Positions 1 through 7,187 of a stretch of DNA of 31,048 nucleotides are shown here, one piece after another (position 1 is the first letter of the stretch; each line of letters begins with the position of its first letter). The position numbers and the translations under genes are program-made. Source of the stretch: a virus; IMG/VR virus record IMGVR_UViG_3300002835_000732, positions 1-31,048 of that record. The stretch is one strand, 5' to 3'. The notes below the pieces were generated by a model that was given only the letters and a program-made list of their open reading frames with translations, was not told the origin of the DNA and did no database searches.

Positions 1-90
1 AAACCACAATCATTAAAGAGTCAAGAAGCTTGGCAAATGAATGTTGGATTAACAAATGATAAAAAAGAAAATCTAACTTGGTTACTCTAA
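1..90 (+). CDS. 3' end of an upstream late gene (partial)
   Basis: An open frame in phase from base 1 ends at a TAA at 88-90 and gives 29 C-terminal residues ending in ENLTWLL. Its start lies outside the window. In T4-like genomes the tail tube and sheath genes (gp19, gp18) lie just upstream of the portal gene, so this could be the tail end of such a gene, but nothing in these residues identifies it. It is followed by only 20 bases before the portal start. Confidence 0.55.
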   Translation, partial: KPQSLKSQEAWQMNVGLTNDKKENLTWLL

Positions 91-98
91 TATACTTA

Positions 99-106
99 TA
101 TATATA
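99..106 (+). promoter_or_regulatory. Late-type promoter variant before the portal gene
   Basis: TATATATA lies 4 bases upstream of the portal ATG. It occupies the same place as the TATTTATA motif before other late genes in this window and differs from it by one base. No Shine-Dalgarno sequence is present, so a transcript from here would start at or near the ATG. The assignment is by analogy with the T4 late promoter (TATAAATA) and is inference. Confidence 0.4.
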
Positions 107-110
107 ACTT

Positions 111-1979
111 ATGGCAAATGAAGAATTTCAAATATTAAAGCAAAGATCTCTTTTCTCCAAGTTAAGAAGACTGTTTTCCACTGATACAATTGTACGTAAT
201 GTAGGTGGTAAGAAATTGAAGGTAGTTGATACAGATCAAGCAATGTATGCAACTGACCGTAATACACTTAGAGATCGTTTTAATAGAATTAGAACTAGTG
301 CATATAATCAATACAGCAGAGATTTCACATTAAGTTATCAAGCTGCACGTATTGAGTTATTTCGTGATTATGATACAATGGATATGGACCCTATCATTTC
401 ATCTGCACTAGACATTTATGCAGATGAATGTGTTACTAAGAATGAATTGGGTGATATTTTAACAGTCCATTCAGAAGATCAAAACATCAAAGAAATTTTA
501 AATAATTTGTTTTATGACATATTAAATATTGAGTTTAATATGTGGAGTTGGACTAGAAACTTAGTTAAATATGGTGATTTTTATTTGAAGTTATACATTA
601 GTCCTGAATATGGTGTATACTTTGTTGAACCAATGAGTTCTTACAATGTTACCCGGGTTGAAAATAGTGATTTAAATAACAAGAATTATACAAAATTCCA
701 AGTTAATTTGCCTGAAGGTGGTAAGATTGAAGAACTTGAAAATTATCAAATTGCACACTTTAGATTATTGAGTGACAGTAACTTCTTGCCATATGGTAAG
801 AGTATTATTGAAGGTGGTAGAAGAGTATGGAAACAATTATCATTGATGGAAGACGCAATGTTAATCCACCGTGTAATGCGTGCTCCAGAAAAGAGAGTAT
901 TTAAAGTTGACGTTGGTAATATTCCACCACAAGAAGTGGATCAATATATGCAAAAGTTGATGGACAAGATGAAAAAGGTTCCATATATTGATGAAAAAAC
1001 AGGCGATTATAATTTACGTTTTAATTTACAAAACATGGTAGAAGACTTTTATCTACCAGTACGTGGCAGTGATAGTGGTACTAGCATTGAACCATTAAGT
1101 GGCATGGAATTTACTGGTATTGATGACATTCAATATCTTCGTAACAAGATGTTAGCCGCATTAAAGATTCCTAAAGCATTTTTGGGTTATGAAGAAGATT
1201 TGAGTGGTAAAGCAACTCTTGCAAGTGAAGACGTAAGGTTTGCTAAGACTGTTAATAGAGTACAAAGAATTTTAGTTAGTGAATTGACAAAGATTGCAAT
1301 CATTCATTTGTATGCACAAGGATATAAAGATTCTTCTCTAGTCAATTTTAGCTTGGAATTAACAAATCCATCCGTAATTTTTGAAAAAGAAAAAGTTGCA
1401 ATTTGGAGTGATAAAGTAGCCGTTGCAAAGGACATGGTAGAAAATAAGTTATTTAGCAGAAGATGGATCTATAACAATGTATTCAAAATTTCTGAGGATG
1501 ATATTGAAGTTCAGAAAAATGATATTGTTGATGATGCTAAACAAAATTATAGATTCAAACAAATTGAAGAAGAAGGCATTGACCCAGCTAAACCATTTAA
1601 TAAAATTAAGCCAGAAGAAGGTGGAACTGAAGGAGGTCCAGAAAGTGGTGGGGCAGGTCCAGTACCTGAACCTGGTGCTGGTCCTGAAGGAGGCGCATCT
1701 GAACCACCACCAGAAAAGTTGGCAGAATATGAAAGACCTTCTCAAAAAGGAAAGAAAAAAGCAAGTGATTATTCATATGGAGAAGACGTTCTTGGTAGTT
1801 TAGAAAACAATAGACAAGTAAAAAATACACTTACACATAAATTTAAAAATGATTCTCCTTTGAGTCTTGAAAGATTTGATTCTTATTTGAAGGATTATAA
1901 GACTGAAAATAGGGAATTATTAAAAGAATTTAAATCAAAAAACAAACCAAGTTACTTGGATGAAAGTAATATACTATGA
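111..1979 (+). CDS. 20: Portal vertex protein (T4 gp20-like)
   Basis: A 622-residue protein, somewhat longer than T4 gp20. It should form the dodecameric ring at the unique capsid vertex through which DNA is packaged and ejected, and which nucleates prohead assembly. I recognise the family from the N-terminal region (SAYNQYSRDF, then a DMDPIISSALDIYADE stretch near residues 90-105), the WSWTRNLVKYGDFYLKLY segment near 143-160, and the stem/clip region with KIPKAFLGYEED near 370. Residues about 500-560 are low complexity, rich in Pro, Gly and Glu, and are followed by a basic, probably flexible C terminus. It is first in the head block; the order portal, small core genes, protease, scaffold, capsid matches T4. 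The start is fixed by the late-type promoter 4 bases upstream. Confidence 0.93.
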   Translation: MANEEFQILKQRSLFSKLRRLFSTDTIVRNVGGKKLKVVDTDQAMYATDRNTLRDRFNRIRTSAYNQYSRDFTLSYQAARIELFRDYDTMDMDPIISSALDIYADECVTKNELGDILTVHSEDQNIKEILNNLFYDILNIEFNMWSWTRNLVKYGDFYLKLYISPEYGVYFVEPMSSYNVTRVENSDLNNKNYTKFQVNLPEGGKIEELENYQIAHFRLLSDSNFLPYGKSIIEGGRRVWKQLSLMEDAMLIHRVMRAPEKRVFKVDVGNIPPQEVDQYMQKLMDKMKKVPYIDEKTGDYNLRFNLQNMVEDFYLPVRGSDSGTSIEPLSGMEFTGIDDIQYLRNKMLAALKIPKAFLGYEEDLSGKATLASEDVRFAKTVNRVQRILVSELTKIAIIHLYAQGYKDSSLVNFSLELTNPSVIFEKEKVAIWSDKVAVAKDMVENKLFSRRWIYNNVFKISEDDIEVQKNDIVDDAKQNYRFKQIEEEGIDPAKPFNKIKPEEGGTEGGPESGGAGPVPEPGAGPEGGASEPPPEKLAEYERPSQKGKKKASDYSYGEDVLGSLENNRQVKNTLTHKFKNDSPLSLERFDSYLKDYKTENRELLKEFKSKNKPSYLDESNIL

Positions 1980-2038
1980 AATCACTGAAAGGATTCATAA
2001 ATATTGTATATAAAATGATTTTTACATAAAAATAACTA

Positions 2039-2046
2039 TATTTATA
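2039..2046 (+). promoter_or_regulatory. Late-type promoter motif TATTTATA
   Basis: An exact TATTTATA lies 21 bases before the ATG at 2068. Unlike most copies in the window it leaves a short leader (AAATAACTAGAAAAAGAATAT), so this transcript would not be leaderless. It occupies the 88-base gap after the portal gene, where no terminator is visible. Confidence 0.5.
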
Positions 2047-2067
2047 AAATAACTAGAAAAAGAATAT

Positions 2068-2940
2068 ATGCAAATAGCTAAAGCTAAGCACTCTAAATTT
2101 AGGAACACAGGCATTCTTTTTGAACTGCTCACTCGGCAAATTACTGCTGATATCCTTGCCGGAAAGGATGAATCTATTGCCAAAACTCTTCTCTTTAAAT
2201 ACTTCAAAGAAAACAAAGAATTAGGTAGAGAATGGCAATTGTATAGCTTTTTATTAAATGAAAAAGCAAAAGATGAAGTACAAGCTGAAAAATACATCAA
2301 CGTAGTCTTGAAACAAAGAGAAAAAATTGATGATAAAAAGTTAGTTCAAGAGAAATATAATTTAATCAAAGAAATAAAGGAAACTTATCCTATTGAAGAT
2401 TTGTTGAAGTCAAATCTAAAAAATTATAAGACGTTTGCATCTATTTACAAAGTATTTGAAGACCATGTAAATGACACTGTGAAGTTTGACATGAATGAAA
2501 TTATTCAGTCCAGAACAGTCATCACTGAAAATTTATGTGGTAAGAAAAAACAAATTAATGAATCTGAAGATAACTTAATAAACATCTACAAACAACAAAG
2601 TGAAGAAGTACGTTTATTAAGTTATAAACTTTTGATTGAAAGTCTAAATGAAAAATATAAAGGACTAGATACAAATCAAAAGAATCTGTTAAAAGAATAT
2701 ATCAATAACATTTCAAATACAAATTCACTTAATAAATTGATTGTAAGTGAAATTGAAAATGTTAAATCTCAATTAACAGAGTGCTTATCAAAAATTGATA
2801 ATGATATTATCAAAATTAAAATCAATGAAGTAGTAAAACAATTGAATAACGTAAAACCTTCTTCAAATGTAAAAGATAACCAAATCATGGTTTTGTTACT
2901 TTCATATGAACTTCTAAAAGAAATCAAAAATAAACTTTAA
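2068..2940 (+). CDS. Conserved head-region protein of unknown function
   Basis: 290 residues, Lys/Glu-rich and predicted mostly helical. The N terminus (AKHSKFRNTGILFELLTRQI) is a block I associate with uncharacterised proteins encoded near the portal in T4-like phages of environmental bacteria, but I know no function. There is no signal peptide, membrane segment or catalytic motif. It sits between portal and protease, where T4 carries the small core genes 67 and 68, and is followed after 4 bases by the next gene. A structural or assembly role is inferred from position only. Confidence 0.75.
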   Translation: MQIAKAKHSKFRNTGILFELLTRQITADILAGKDESIAKTLLFKYFKENKELGREWQLYSFLLNEKAKDEVQAEKYINVVLKQREKIDDKKLVQEKYNLIKEIKETYPIEDLLKSNLKNYKTFASIYKVFEDHVNDTVKFDMNEIIQSRTVITENLCGKKKQINESEDNLINIYKQQSEEVRLLSYKLLIESLNEKYKGLDTNQKNLLKEYINNISNTNSLNKLIVSEIENVKSQLTECLSKIDNDIIKIKINEVVKQLNNVKPSSNVKDNQIMVLLLSYELLKEIKNKL

Positions 2941-2944
2941 TATT

Positions 2945-3367
2945 ATGAGTGATAAAAACAAAAAACTAATCGTTGGTGATTTCAAAAAGGCCCTAAAAGA
3001 ATTGGTAAAACAAGTAATGGATGAAATCAGTACCACTGGCGGAGTTGGACCAGTTACTGGTCCTAATTGGGTAAGCAAAAATCCTAAAGGTCGCACTGAT
3101 TTAGCTACAAAGTCTCTTGACGGATATAAACTAGCAGAAAAGAAGGGTGAAAAGAAACTTGCACCAGTAGGTAAAGAAAAAACACCTGACGTAGTTAAAG
3201 GTCCAACAAGTAAGGGAGTAAAGTCAGATGATCTTTATATCCTTCACAAAAGAAGAGCAATTGCCGCTTCTAAGAATGATAAAAAAGACACACAACATTA
3301 TGACAATTTGATTGCTACAGGTGAAAAACAATTGGGTTATAAGCCAGGCGCAAGCAAAAAGAAATAA
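2945..3367 (+). CDS. Small basic head-region protein, unknown
   Basis: 140 residues and very lysine-rich. A Gly/Pro segment near residues 31-45 (TGGVGPVTGPNW) is followed by repeated Lys-Gly-Lys patches, and the C terminus is KPGASKKK. The high charge and lack of a hydrophobic core suggest a partly disordered, DNA- or scaffold-associated protein. Position matches the T4 core genes 67/68, but no homology is claimed. The gene starts 4 bases after the preceding stop and ends 1 base before the next ATG, so translation is probably coupled. Confidence 0.7.
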   Translation: MSDKNKKLIVGDFKKALKELVKQVMDEISTTGGVGPVTGPNWVSKNPKGRTDLATKSLDGYKLAEKKGEKKLAPVGKEKTPDVVKGPTSKGVKSDDLYILHKRRAIAASKNDKKDTQHYDNLIATGEKQLGYKPGASKKK

Positions 3368-3368
3368 T

Positions 3369-3953
3369 ATGAATATCAGTCTTAAAAAACTTATATTTGA
3401 AGCAGAAGGTGATGTACCACCACAAAAGGGTGCAAAACCACCTACACAAGCTCCAGCAGCTGCTCCAAAAACTGCTCCAGCACCAAAATCACCACCAACA
3501 CCAGCTCCAGCAGCAGAAAAACAACCATCTACTCCATCTGGTGGTGAAGGTGATGCAAATACATTTAATGTTAAGTTTGATTTAGATGACTTTGAAACAA
3601 AGGTTTCTAACTCAACTGAACAAGCAAAAAATGATTTTCAAAGCAAAATTTTGCAAAAGATTTCAAACAAACAAGTAAGATTGGTTAGAGCCGCAAAAGG
3701 TTTTGGTCAACCTGAAAGAGAATATGTTGTTAATGTTGCGGATGTCAAAATTGAATTTTGGTATCAAAAGTACGTTGTTGTAATTACTGGTAGAGAACAA
3801 AACAAACAAAAGGAAAGTGATTTCCATTTGACTGCTCCATATGTCATAAAGATTATGGGACAAGCTCAACCATCTAAATCTAAAAAACAAACACAACCAG
3901 CTGCTCCAAAACCAGTTCAAACACCACAAAACACTGCAACAAAGGGATTGTAA
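3369..3953 (+). CDS. Pro/Ala-rich head-region protein with capsid-targeting-like N terminus
   Basis: 194 residues from the ATG at 3369, one base after the previous stop. An in-frame ATG at 3312 would overlap the upstream gene by 56 bases and is not favoured. The N terminus MNISLKKLIFE-AEG ends in an I-x-E site of the kind cut by T4 prohead protease. Next come a Pro/Ala linker (about residues 18-55), a folded-looking domain (about 60-165, with alternating hydrophobic residues around VKIEFWYQKYVVVITG), and a second Pro/Gln/Lys-rich tail. Function unknown. The protease gene follows after one base, so packaging into the prohead core is a reasonable inference. Confidence 0.72.
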   Translation: MNISLKKLIFEAEGDVPPQKGAKPPTQAPAAAPKTAPAPKSPPTPAPAAEKQPSTPSGGEGDANTFNVKFDLDDFETKVSNSTEQAKNDFQSKILQKISNKQVRLVRAAKGFGQPEREYVVNVADVKIEFWYQKYVVVITGREQNKQKESDFHLTAPYVIKIMGQAQPSKSKKQTQPAAPKPVQTPQNTATKGL

Positions 3954-3954
3954 T

Positions 3955-4575
3955 ATGGAAAGAAAATTAATAGTAGATTGTATAACATTTGATATTTCAA
4001 AAGACGTAATAAATGAAGCCATGTCAAAAGGCGGACCATTTATTGTAAAAGGAATTTTGCAAAGAGCTGGCGCAAAAAACCAAAATGGTAGAATTTATCC
4101 AAAAGAAATTTTGGAACGTGAAGCAAATAAATACAATGAAAACTTCATCAAGGAACGTAGAGCTTTGGGTGAATTGGATCATCCAGATAGTAGCGTTGTA
4201 AACTTAAAAAATGTAAGTCACAATGTAACAAAAGTAATGTGGGATGGTGATGATTTGATTGGTGAAGTAGAAGTATTACCTACACCAAGTGGTAATATTC
4301 TAAAAGAATTATTTGCATCTGGAATTAGATTAGGTATTAGTTCTAGAGGAATGGGTAGTGTAAAGAAGAATGTTTATGAATCTGCTGATGAAGTTCAAGA
4401 TGATTTTGAATTGATTGCATTTGACTTTGTAAGCAATCCATCTACCAGAGGTGCTTTTTTATATCCAAAGGATCAACAATCTTTACAAGAAGGTGTAGTT
4501 AAGAATCCTGAAACAAATAAATGGGACAGTGTTGAGAATATTATTAGAGATATTCTTGGTGAAATTAAGTCATAA
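3955..4575 (+). CDS. 21: Prohead core protease (T4 gp21-like, peptidase S77)
   Basis: 206 residues, near the T4 gp21 length. This serine protease of the herpesvirus-assemblin-like fold sits in the prohead core and cuts scaffold, capsid and internal proteins after (L/I)-x-E. Visible family features are GILQRAGAKNQNGRIYP (about 33-49), ALGELDHP with candidate catalytic His76, GISSRGMG with candidate Ser129/Ser130, and the FDFVSNPSTRGA segment near 155-167. The ATG at 3955 follows the preceding TAA by one base. Its own cleavage specificity is not visible, but LxE/IxE sites recur in the N termini of several neighbouring proteins. Confidence 0.93.
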   Translation: MERKLIVDCITFDISKDVINEAMSKGGPFIVKGILQRAGAKNQNGRIYPKEILEREANKYNENFIKERRALGELDHPDSSVVNLKNVSHNVTKVMWDGDDLIGEVEVLPTPSGNILKELFASGIRLGISSRGMGSVKKNVYESADEVQDDFELIAFDFVSNPSTRGAFLYPKDQQSLQEGVVKNPETNKWDSVENIIRDILGEIKS

Positions 4576-4590
4576 ACACAAAATATTTTA

Positions 4591-4598
4591 TATTTATA
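4591..4598 (+). promoter_or_regulatory. Late-type promoter motif TATTTATA
   Basis: An exact TATTTATA is separated by ACAT from the ATG at 4603. If transcription starts about 5-6 bases beyond the motif, as at T4 late promoters, the mRNA begins at the start codon. No Shine-Dalgarno sequence is present. Confidence 0.6.
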
Positions 4599-4602
4599 AC
4601 AT

Positions 4603-5010
4603 ATGATTAAACTAAAAACTTTAATTGAAGAAAATGCAGCTGCTATTGGTCAACAATCTGTTAGTGCAGAACCACAAAAGATGACCAAGGAAGACAAAAA
4701 AATGTTGGCCCAAATGGTAGCAGAATACAATGAATACGGTAAAGTATTACGTAATGTAAATGAAATTGCTCAAGTATCTGAAAAGCTTTGTAAGATTGCT
4801 GGCATGGCAGAAAATTATGCATTACAAGAATGTGGTGATTGGATGCAAGCCAATGTAGCTAAGAGACACTTTGCTGAATTGAAGAAGTTGTCTGAAGGAT
4901 TTCGTAAATTAGCATCTGAATGTTATGAAAATAACAAACAAATGACTGCTCTATATGAAGATATGGGACACATTTATGAAAAGTATTTTGAAATTAATGA
5001 TCCTAAATAA
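4603..5010 (+). CDS. Helical late protein, probable internal/core protein
   Basis: 135 residues. The N terminus MIKLKTLIEE contains an LIE site and resembles the T4 capsid-targeting peptides that are removed by the prohead protease. The rest is highly helical (MTKEDKKMLAQMVAEYNEYG, then two more long amphipathic helices) with three cysteines and no recognisable catalytic motif. It lies between protease and scaffold, has its own late-type promoter and is closed by a strong terminator. Function unknown; packaging in the head is inferred from the N terminus and position. Confidence 0.72.
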   Translation: MIKLKTLIEENAAAIGQQSVSAEPQKMTKEDKKMLAQMVAEYNEYGKVLRNVNEIAQVSEKLCKIAGMAENYALQECGDWMQANVAKRHFAELKKLSEGFRKLASECYENNKQMTALYEDMGHIYEKYFEINDPK

Positions 5011-5036
5011 CTAAACGCTAAACTGTGGTAAAAGAA

Positions 5037-5066
5037 AACCCCGCCTTCTGGCGGGGTTTTTATTTT
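5037..5066. terminator. Bidirectional intrinsic terminator
   Basis: A perfect 9-bp stem, AACCCCGCC / GGCGGGGTT, with a TTCT loop is flanked by T-runs when read from either strand. It separates the rightward head gene ending at 5010 from the leftward genes ending at 5066, and so serves both convergent transcripts. Confidence 0.9.
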
Positions 5067-5386
5067 TAAGGTGTTTCAACTGAACCAAACGTGTTAATCA
5101 TATCCATCATTTGATCAAAGTTTTTATACACATGTTTTCTATCATTCATTATTAACCAATATCCTTGGGCAGTTTTATAAATAACAAAGTTTAATGATAT
5201 CATATCACTGTTTCTGTCAACTTTTAGTCTGAATCTTGTATCACCATCAGGTTCAAATCCCATACCAATTAACATGTCTACTTCTTTCCAATCCCAACCA
5301 TTTGGGTGGTCAATATCATCAATTTTATATTCACCGTTTGTGGAATCAAAACCTTCTTTTTTAATAAATGATTTTAAATGCGTCAT
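5066..5386 (-). CDS. Small leftward protein, unknown
   Basis: 106 residues. The N terminus MTHLKSFIKKEGF is similar in style to the short amphipathic leaders of nearby late proteins but has no clean (L/I)-x-E site. A mixed alpha/beta domain follows (FRLKVDRN, ISLNFVIYKTAQGYWLIMND). I do not recognise a family. Its ATG overlaps the stop of the upstream minus-strand gene in an ATGA arrangement, so the two are translationally coupled. It ends at the bidirectional terminator. Confidence 0.65.
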   Translation of the reverse strand: MTHLKSFIKKEGFDSTNGEYKIDDIDHPNGWDWKEVDMLIGMGFEPDGDTRFRLKVDRNSDMISLNFVIYKTAQGYWLIMNDRKHVYKNFDQMMDMINTFGSVETP

Positions 5387-6000
5387 ATATTTACTTTCAT
5401 TGAATTATTAATGAACTTGACTATTTCACTTTCAATTTTACTCTTTTTACTTAAATCTGTTTTTTCTCCTTCAATTAATGCTTTGATTGGATCAGACAAT
5501 TTAGAATATACTATGGTTTTTTCTTCTAAACTAGCAGCATTTTTCTTTTCTACATAAAATATAATATACTTAAAACTAGTTTTACTACTATCAGATTCGT
5601 TTATTAGTTTTTTAATTACAAAGTAAAATGTATTTTCACCAATACTTTTTTCAAAAGTTAACTCCATACCTCTGTCAGTATCTTCTTTGTTAATGTTAAA
5701 TTTTAGAGTATCTTTAATTTTATCAATTTCAAACTGTTCAAAATTAATACCTTTGTTTTTTGTCAATTCAGCTTTTAGTGTTACGTCACTTACTTCAGAA
5801 TTTGCTGTTTCACTTAACAAAGATTCTTTAAGAGATCTACGTAAAACTTCTTTCAATTTAGACTTGATTTCATTCTTTTTTACATCTGGTACGTTTGCAT
5901 GAAGAGCAGCTAAATATTTTTTAACACTGCCTTTGGTACATCCAACTTTTTTACCAGTATCTTTTTTGTAAATGCAATTACCTTTTATTTTATATGGCAT
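5383..6000 (-). CDS. Leftward late protein with basic CTKG N-terminal module
   Basis: 205 residues from the ATG at 6000. A longer frame starting at 6036 is rejected because a TATTTATT late-type motif stands 5 bases before the 6000 start, the spacing seen at other late genes. The N terminus MPYKIKGNCIYKKDTGKKVG is a short basic module (with CTKGSVKKYLAALHAN following) that I recall from unrelated phage proteins. Residues about 50-70 contain LKEVLRRSLKESLLSE, with several L-x-E sites, followed by a mixed alpha/beta domain. Its function is unknown. It is coupled by ATGA overlap to the downstream gene and lies antisense to the main head operon. Confidence 0.7.
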   Translation of the reverse strand: MPYKIKGNCIYKKDTGKKVGCTKGSVKKYLAALHANVPDVKKNEIKSKLKEVLRRSLKESLLSETANSEVSDVTLKAELTKNKGINFEQFEIDKIKDTLKFNINKEDTDRGMELTFEKSIGENTFYFVIKKLINESDSSKTSFKYIIFYVEKKNAASLEEKTIVYSKLSDPIKALIEGEKTDLSKKSKIESEIVKFINNSMKVNI

Positions 6001-6005
6001 AATAC

Positions 6006-6013
6006 AATAAATA
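6006..6013 (-). promoter_or_regulatory. Leftward late-type promoter (TATTTATT)
   Basis: Read on the minus strand this is TATTTATT, one base different from TATTTATA, and it ends 5 bases before the ATG at 6000. Finding the motif in the same place on the other strand supports its being a directional promoter and not just AT-rich background. Confidence 0.5.
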
Positions 6014-6041
6014 TCTAAAATTTTTATTACTTTCATTTTTT

Positions 6042-6150
6042 TATTTATATTTATTTAACAGTATTACGACATTCTTTGTCGCATAAATTAATAAAAAATT
6101 ATTATTGAAGTTTACCCTCTAATAACTTCAGGAAACCCAAAGGAAATATT
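6042..6150 (+). promoter_or_regulatory. Late-type promoter and structured leader of the scaffold gene
   Basis: TATTTATA at 6042-6049 is followed by a leader of about 100 bases. The leader contains a 5-bp hairpin, CGACA/TGTCG (6067-6081), and near the ATG an AAAGGA Shine-Dalgarno-like sequence (about 6139-6145). This is one of the few late genes here with a long leader and a visible ribosome-binding site, which may reflect high expression of scaffold and capsid protein. Confidence 0.5.
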
Positions 6151-7137
6151 ATGTCAGATTTATTAAAGGAAGCTATTGCTGACGCTAAGGCTGTACGTGC
6201 TACTGCTCTAGCAAATGCAAAAGCCGCATTAGAAGAATCATTCAAGCCAACATTGGAAGCAATGTTAGCTGAAAAACTAAAGAGTGAAATTGGTATGGAA
6301 GATGAAGCAGTTCATTCTTCTGATATTGGTTCAGGTAAAAGTGTAGCACCACTTGGTACACAATCTACCAACCAAGATCCAGGCGCAAATCAAATGTTTG
6401 AAGAATCAGATGAAGAAGTAACAAGTGAAGAACTTGATGAAATTCTTGCTGAACTTGAAAGAGAAATGGGAGATGAACCAGCTGCTCCAGCACCTGCTCC
6501 AGAAGCTCCAGTAGCTGCTGAACCTGATGTTGAAATTCCAGCACCAGCTCCTGCTCCAGAAGCCCCAGTTGCTCCTGCTCCAGAAGCTCCAGTAGCTGCT
6601 GAAGAAGTAGAAGAAGTTGATGAAGAAATCAATCTACAAGAACTTCTAGACACCTTGAGTGAAGAAGTTGAAGAAGTAGATGAAGCTAAGAAACATGATT
6701 CTGAAGAAAAAGAAGAAGAAGATAAAGAAGAAGTAAAAGAACAAACTGAAGAATCTGTTCAATTGGCTGAAGCTTTGAATACCGTTCAATTCCTACGTGA
6801 TCAATTGAATGAAATCAATCTTTTGAATGCTAAGTTGTTGTACACCAACAAGTTGTTCAATAAGTTCTCATTGAACCAAGCTCAAAAGATGAAGGTAGTA
6901 GAAACTTTCGACTTAACCAGCTCCATCCGTGAAGTTAAGTTGAGTTATAAAATTTTGTCCGAATCACTTAGTTCAGGTGGATCAGCTGTCAAGAAACCAA
7001 ATACAGCTGCACAAACTATCACCGAAGGTTTGGCAAGTAAACCAGTTGCATCAACAGCTCCTAAGAAGGAATTGATTGTTGAAAACAGCAACGTGATGGC
7101 TTCAAGATTCCAAAGACTTGCCGGAATTAAGAAGTAA
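6151..7137 (+). CDS. 22: Prohead core scaffold protein (T4 gp22-like)
   Basis: 328 residues, strongly acidic, and placed directly before the capsid gene as in T4. It should form the inner core on which the capsid shell assembles and then be degraded by the gp21 protease. The N terminus MSDLLKEAIADAKAVRA is helical with LKE and later LEE/LEA sites. Residues about 110-150 are Pro/Ala/Glu repeats built on PAPAPEAPVA. An acidic stretch of EE/VDE runs follows, and the C-terminal half is helical and ends in MASRFQRLAGIKK. The Pro/Ala/Glu section is longer than in T4 gp22. The start has an AAAGGA site upstream. Confidence 0.88.
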   Translation: MSDLLKEAIADAKAVRATALANAKAALEESFKPTLEAMLAEKLKSEIGMEDEAVHSSDIGSGKSVAPLGTQSTNQDPGANQMFEESDEEVTSEELDEILAELEREMGDEPAAPAPAPEAPVAAEPDVEIPAPAPAPEAPVAPAPEAPVAAEEVEEVDEEINLQELLDTLSEEVEEVDEAKKHDSEEKEEEDKEEVKEQTEESVQLAEALNTVQFLRDQLNEINLLNAKLLYTNKLFNKFSLNQAQKMKVVETFDLTSSIREVKLSYKILSESLSSGGSAVKKPNTAAQTITEGLASKPVASTAPKKELIVENSNVMASRFQRLAGIKK

Positions 7138-7187
7138 AAAATTAAAACAAGGCAAGTAAACAAAAAACTAAAATACAGAAAGAAAAT

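Noticed and set aside
1449-1830. Open frames on both strands inside the 3' part of the portal gene
   Set aside because: They arise from the Gly/Pro/Glu-rich low-complexity codons of the portal C terminus and have no recognisable domains.
6480-6610. CRISPR-like or tandem repeat array
   Set aside because: The repeats are in-frame codons for a Pro/Ala/Glu linker in the scaffold protein, with no spacers.
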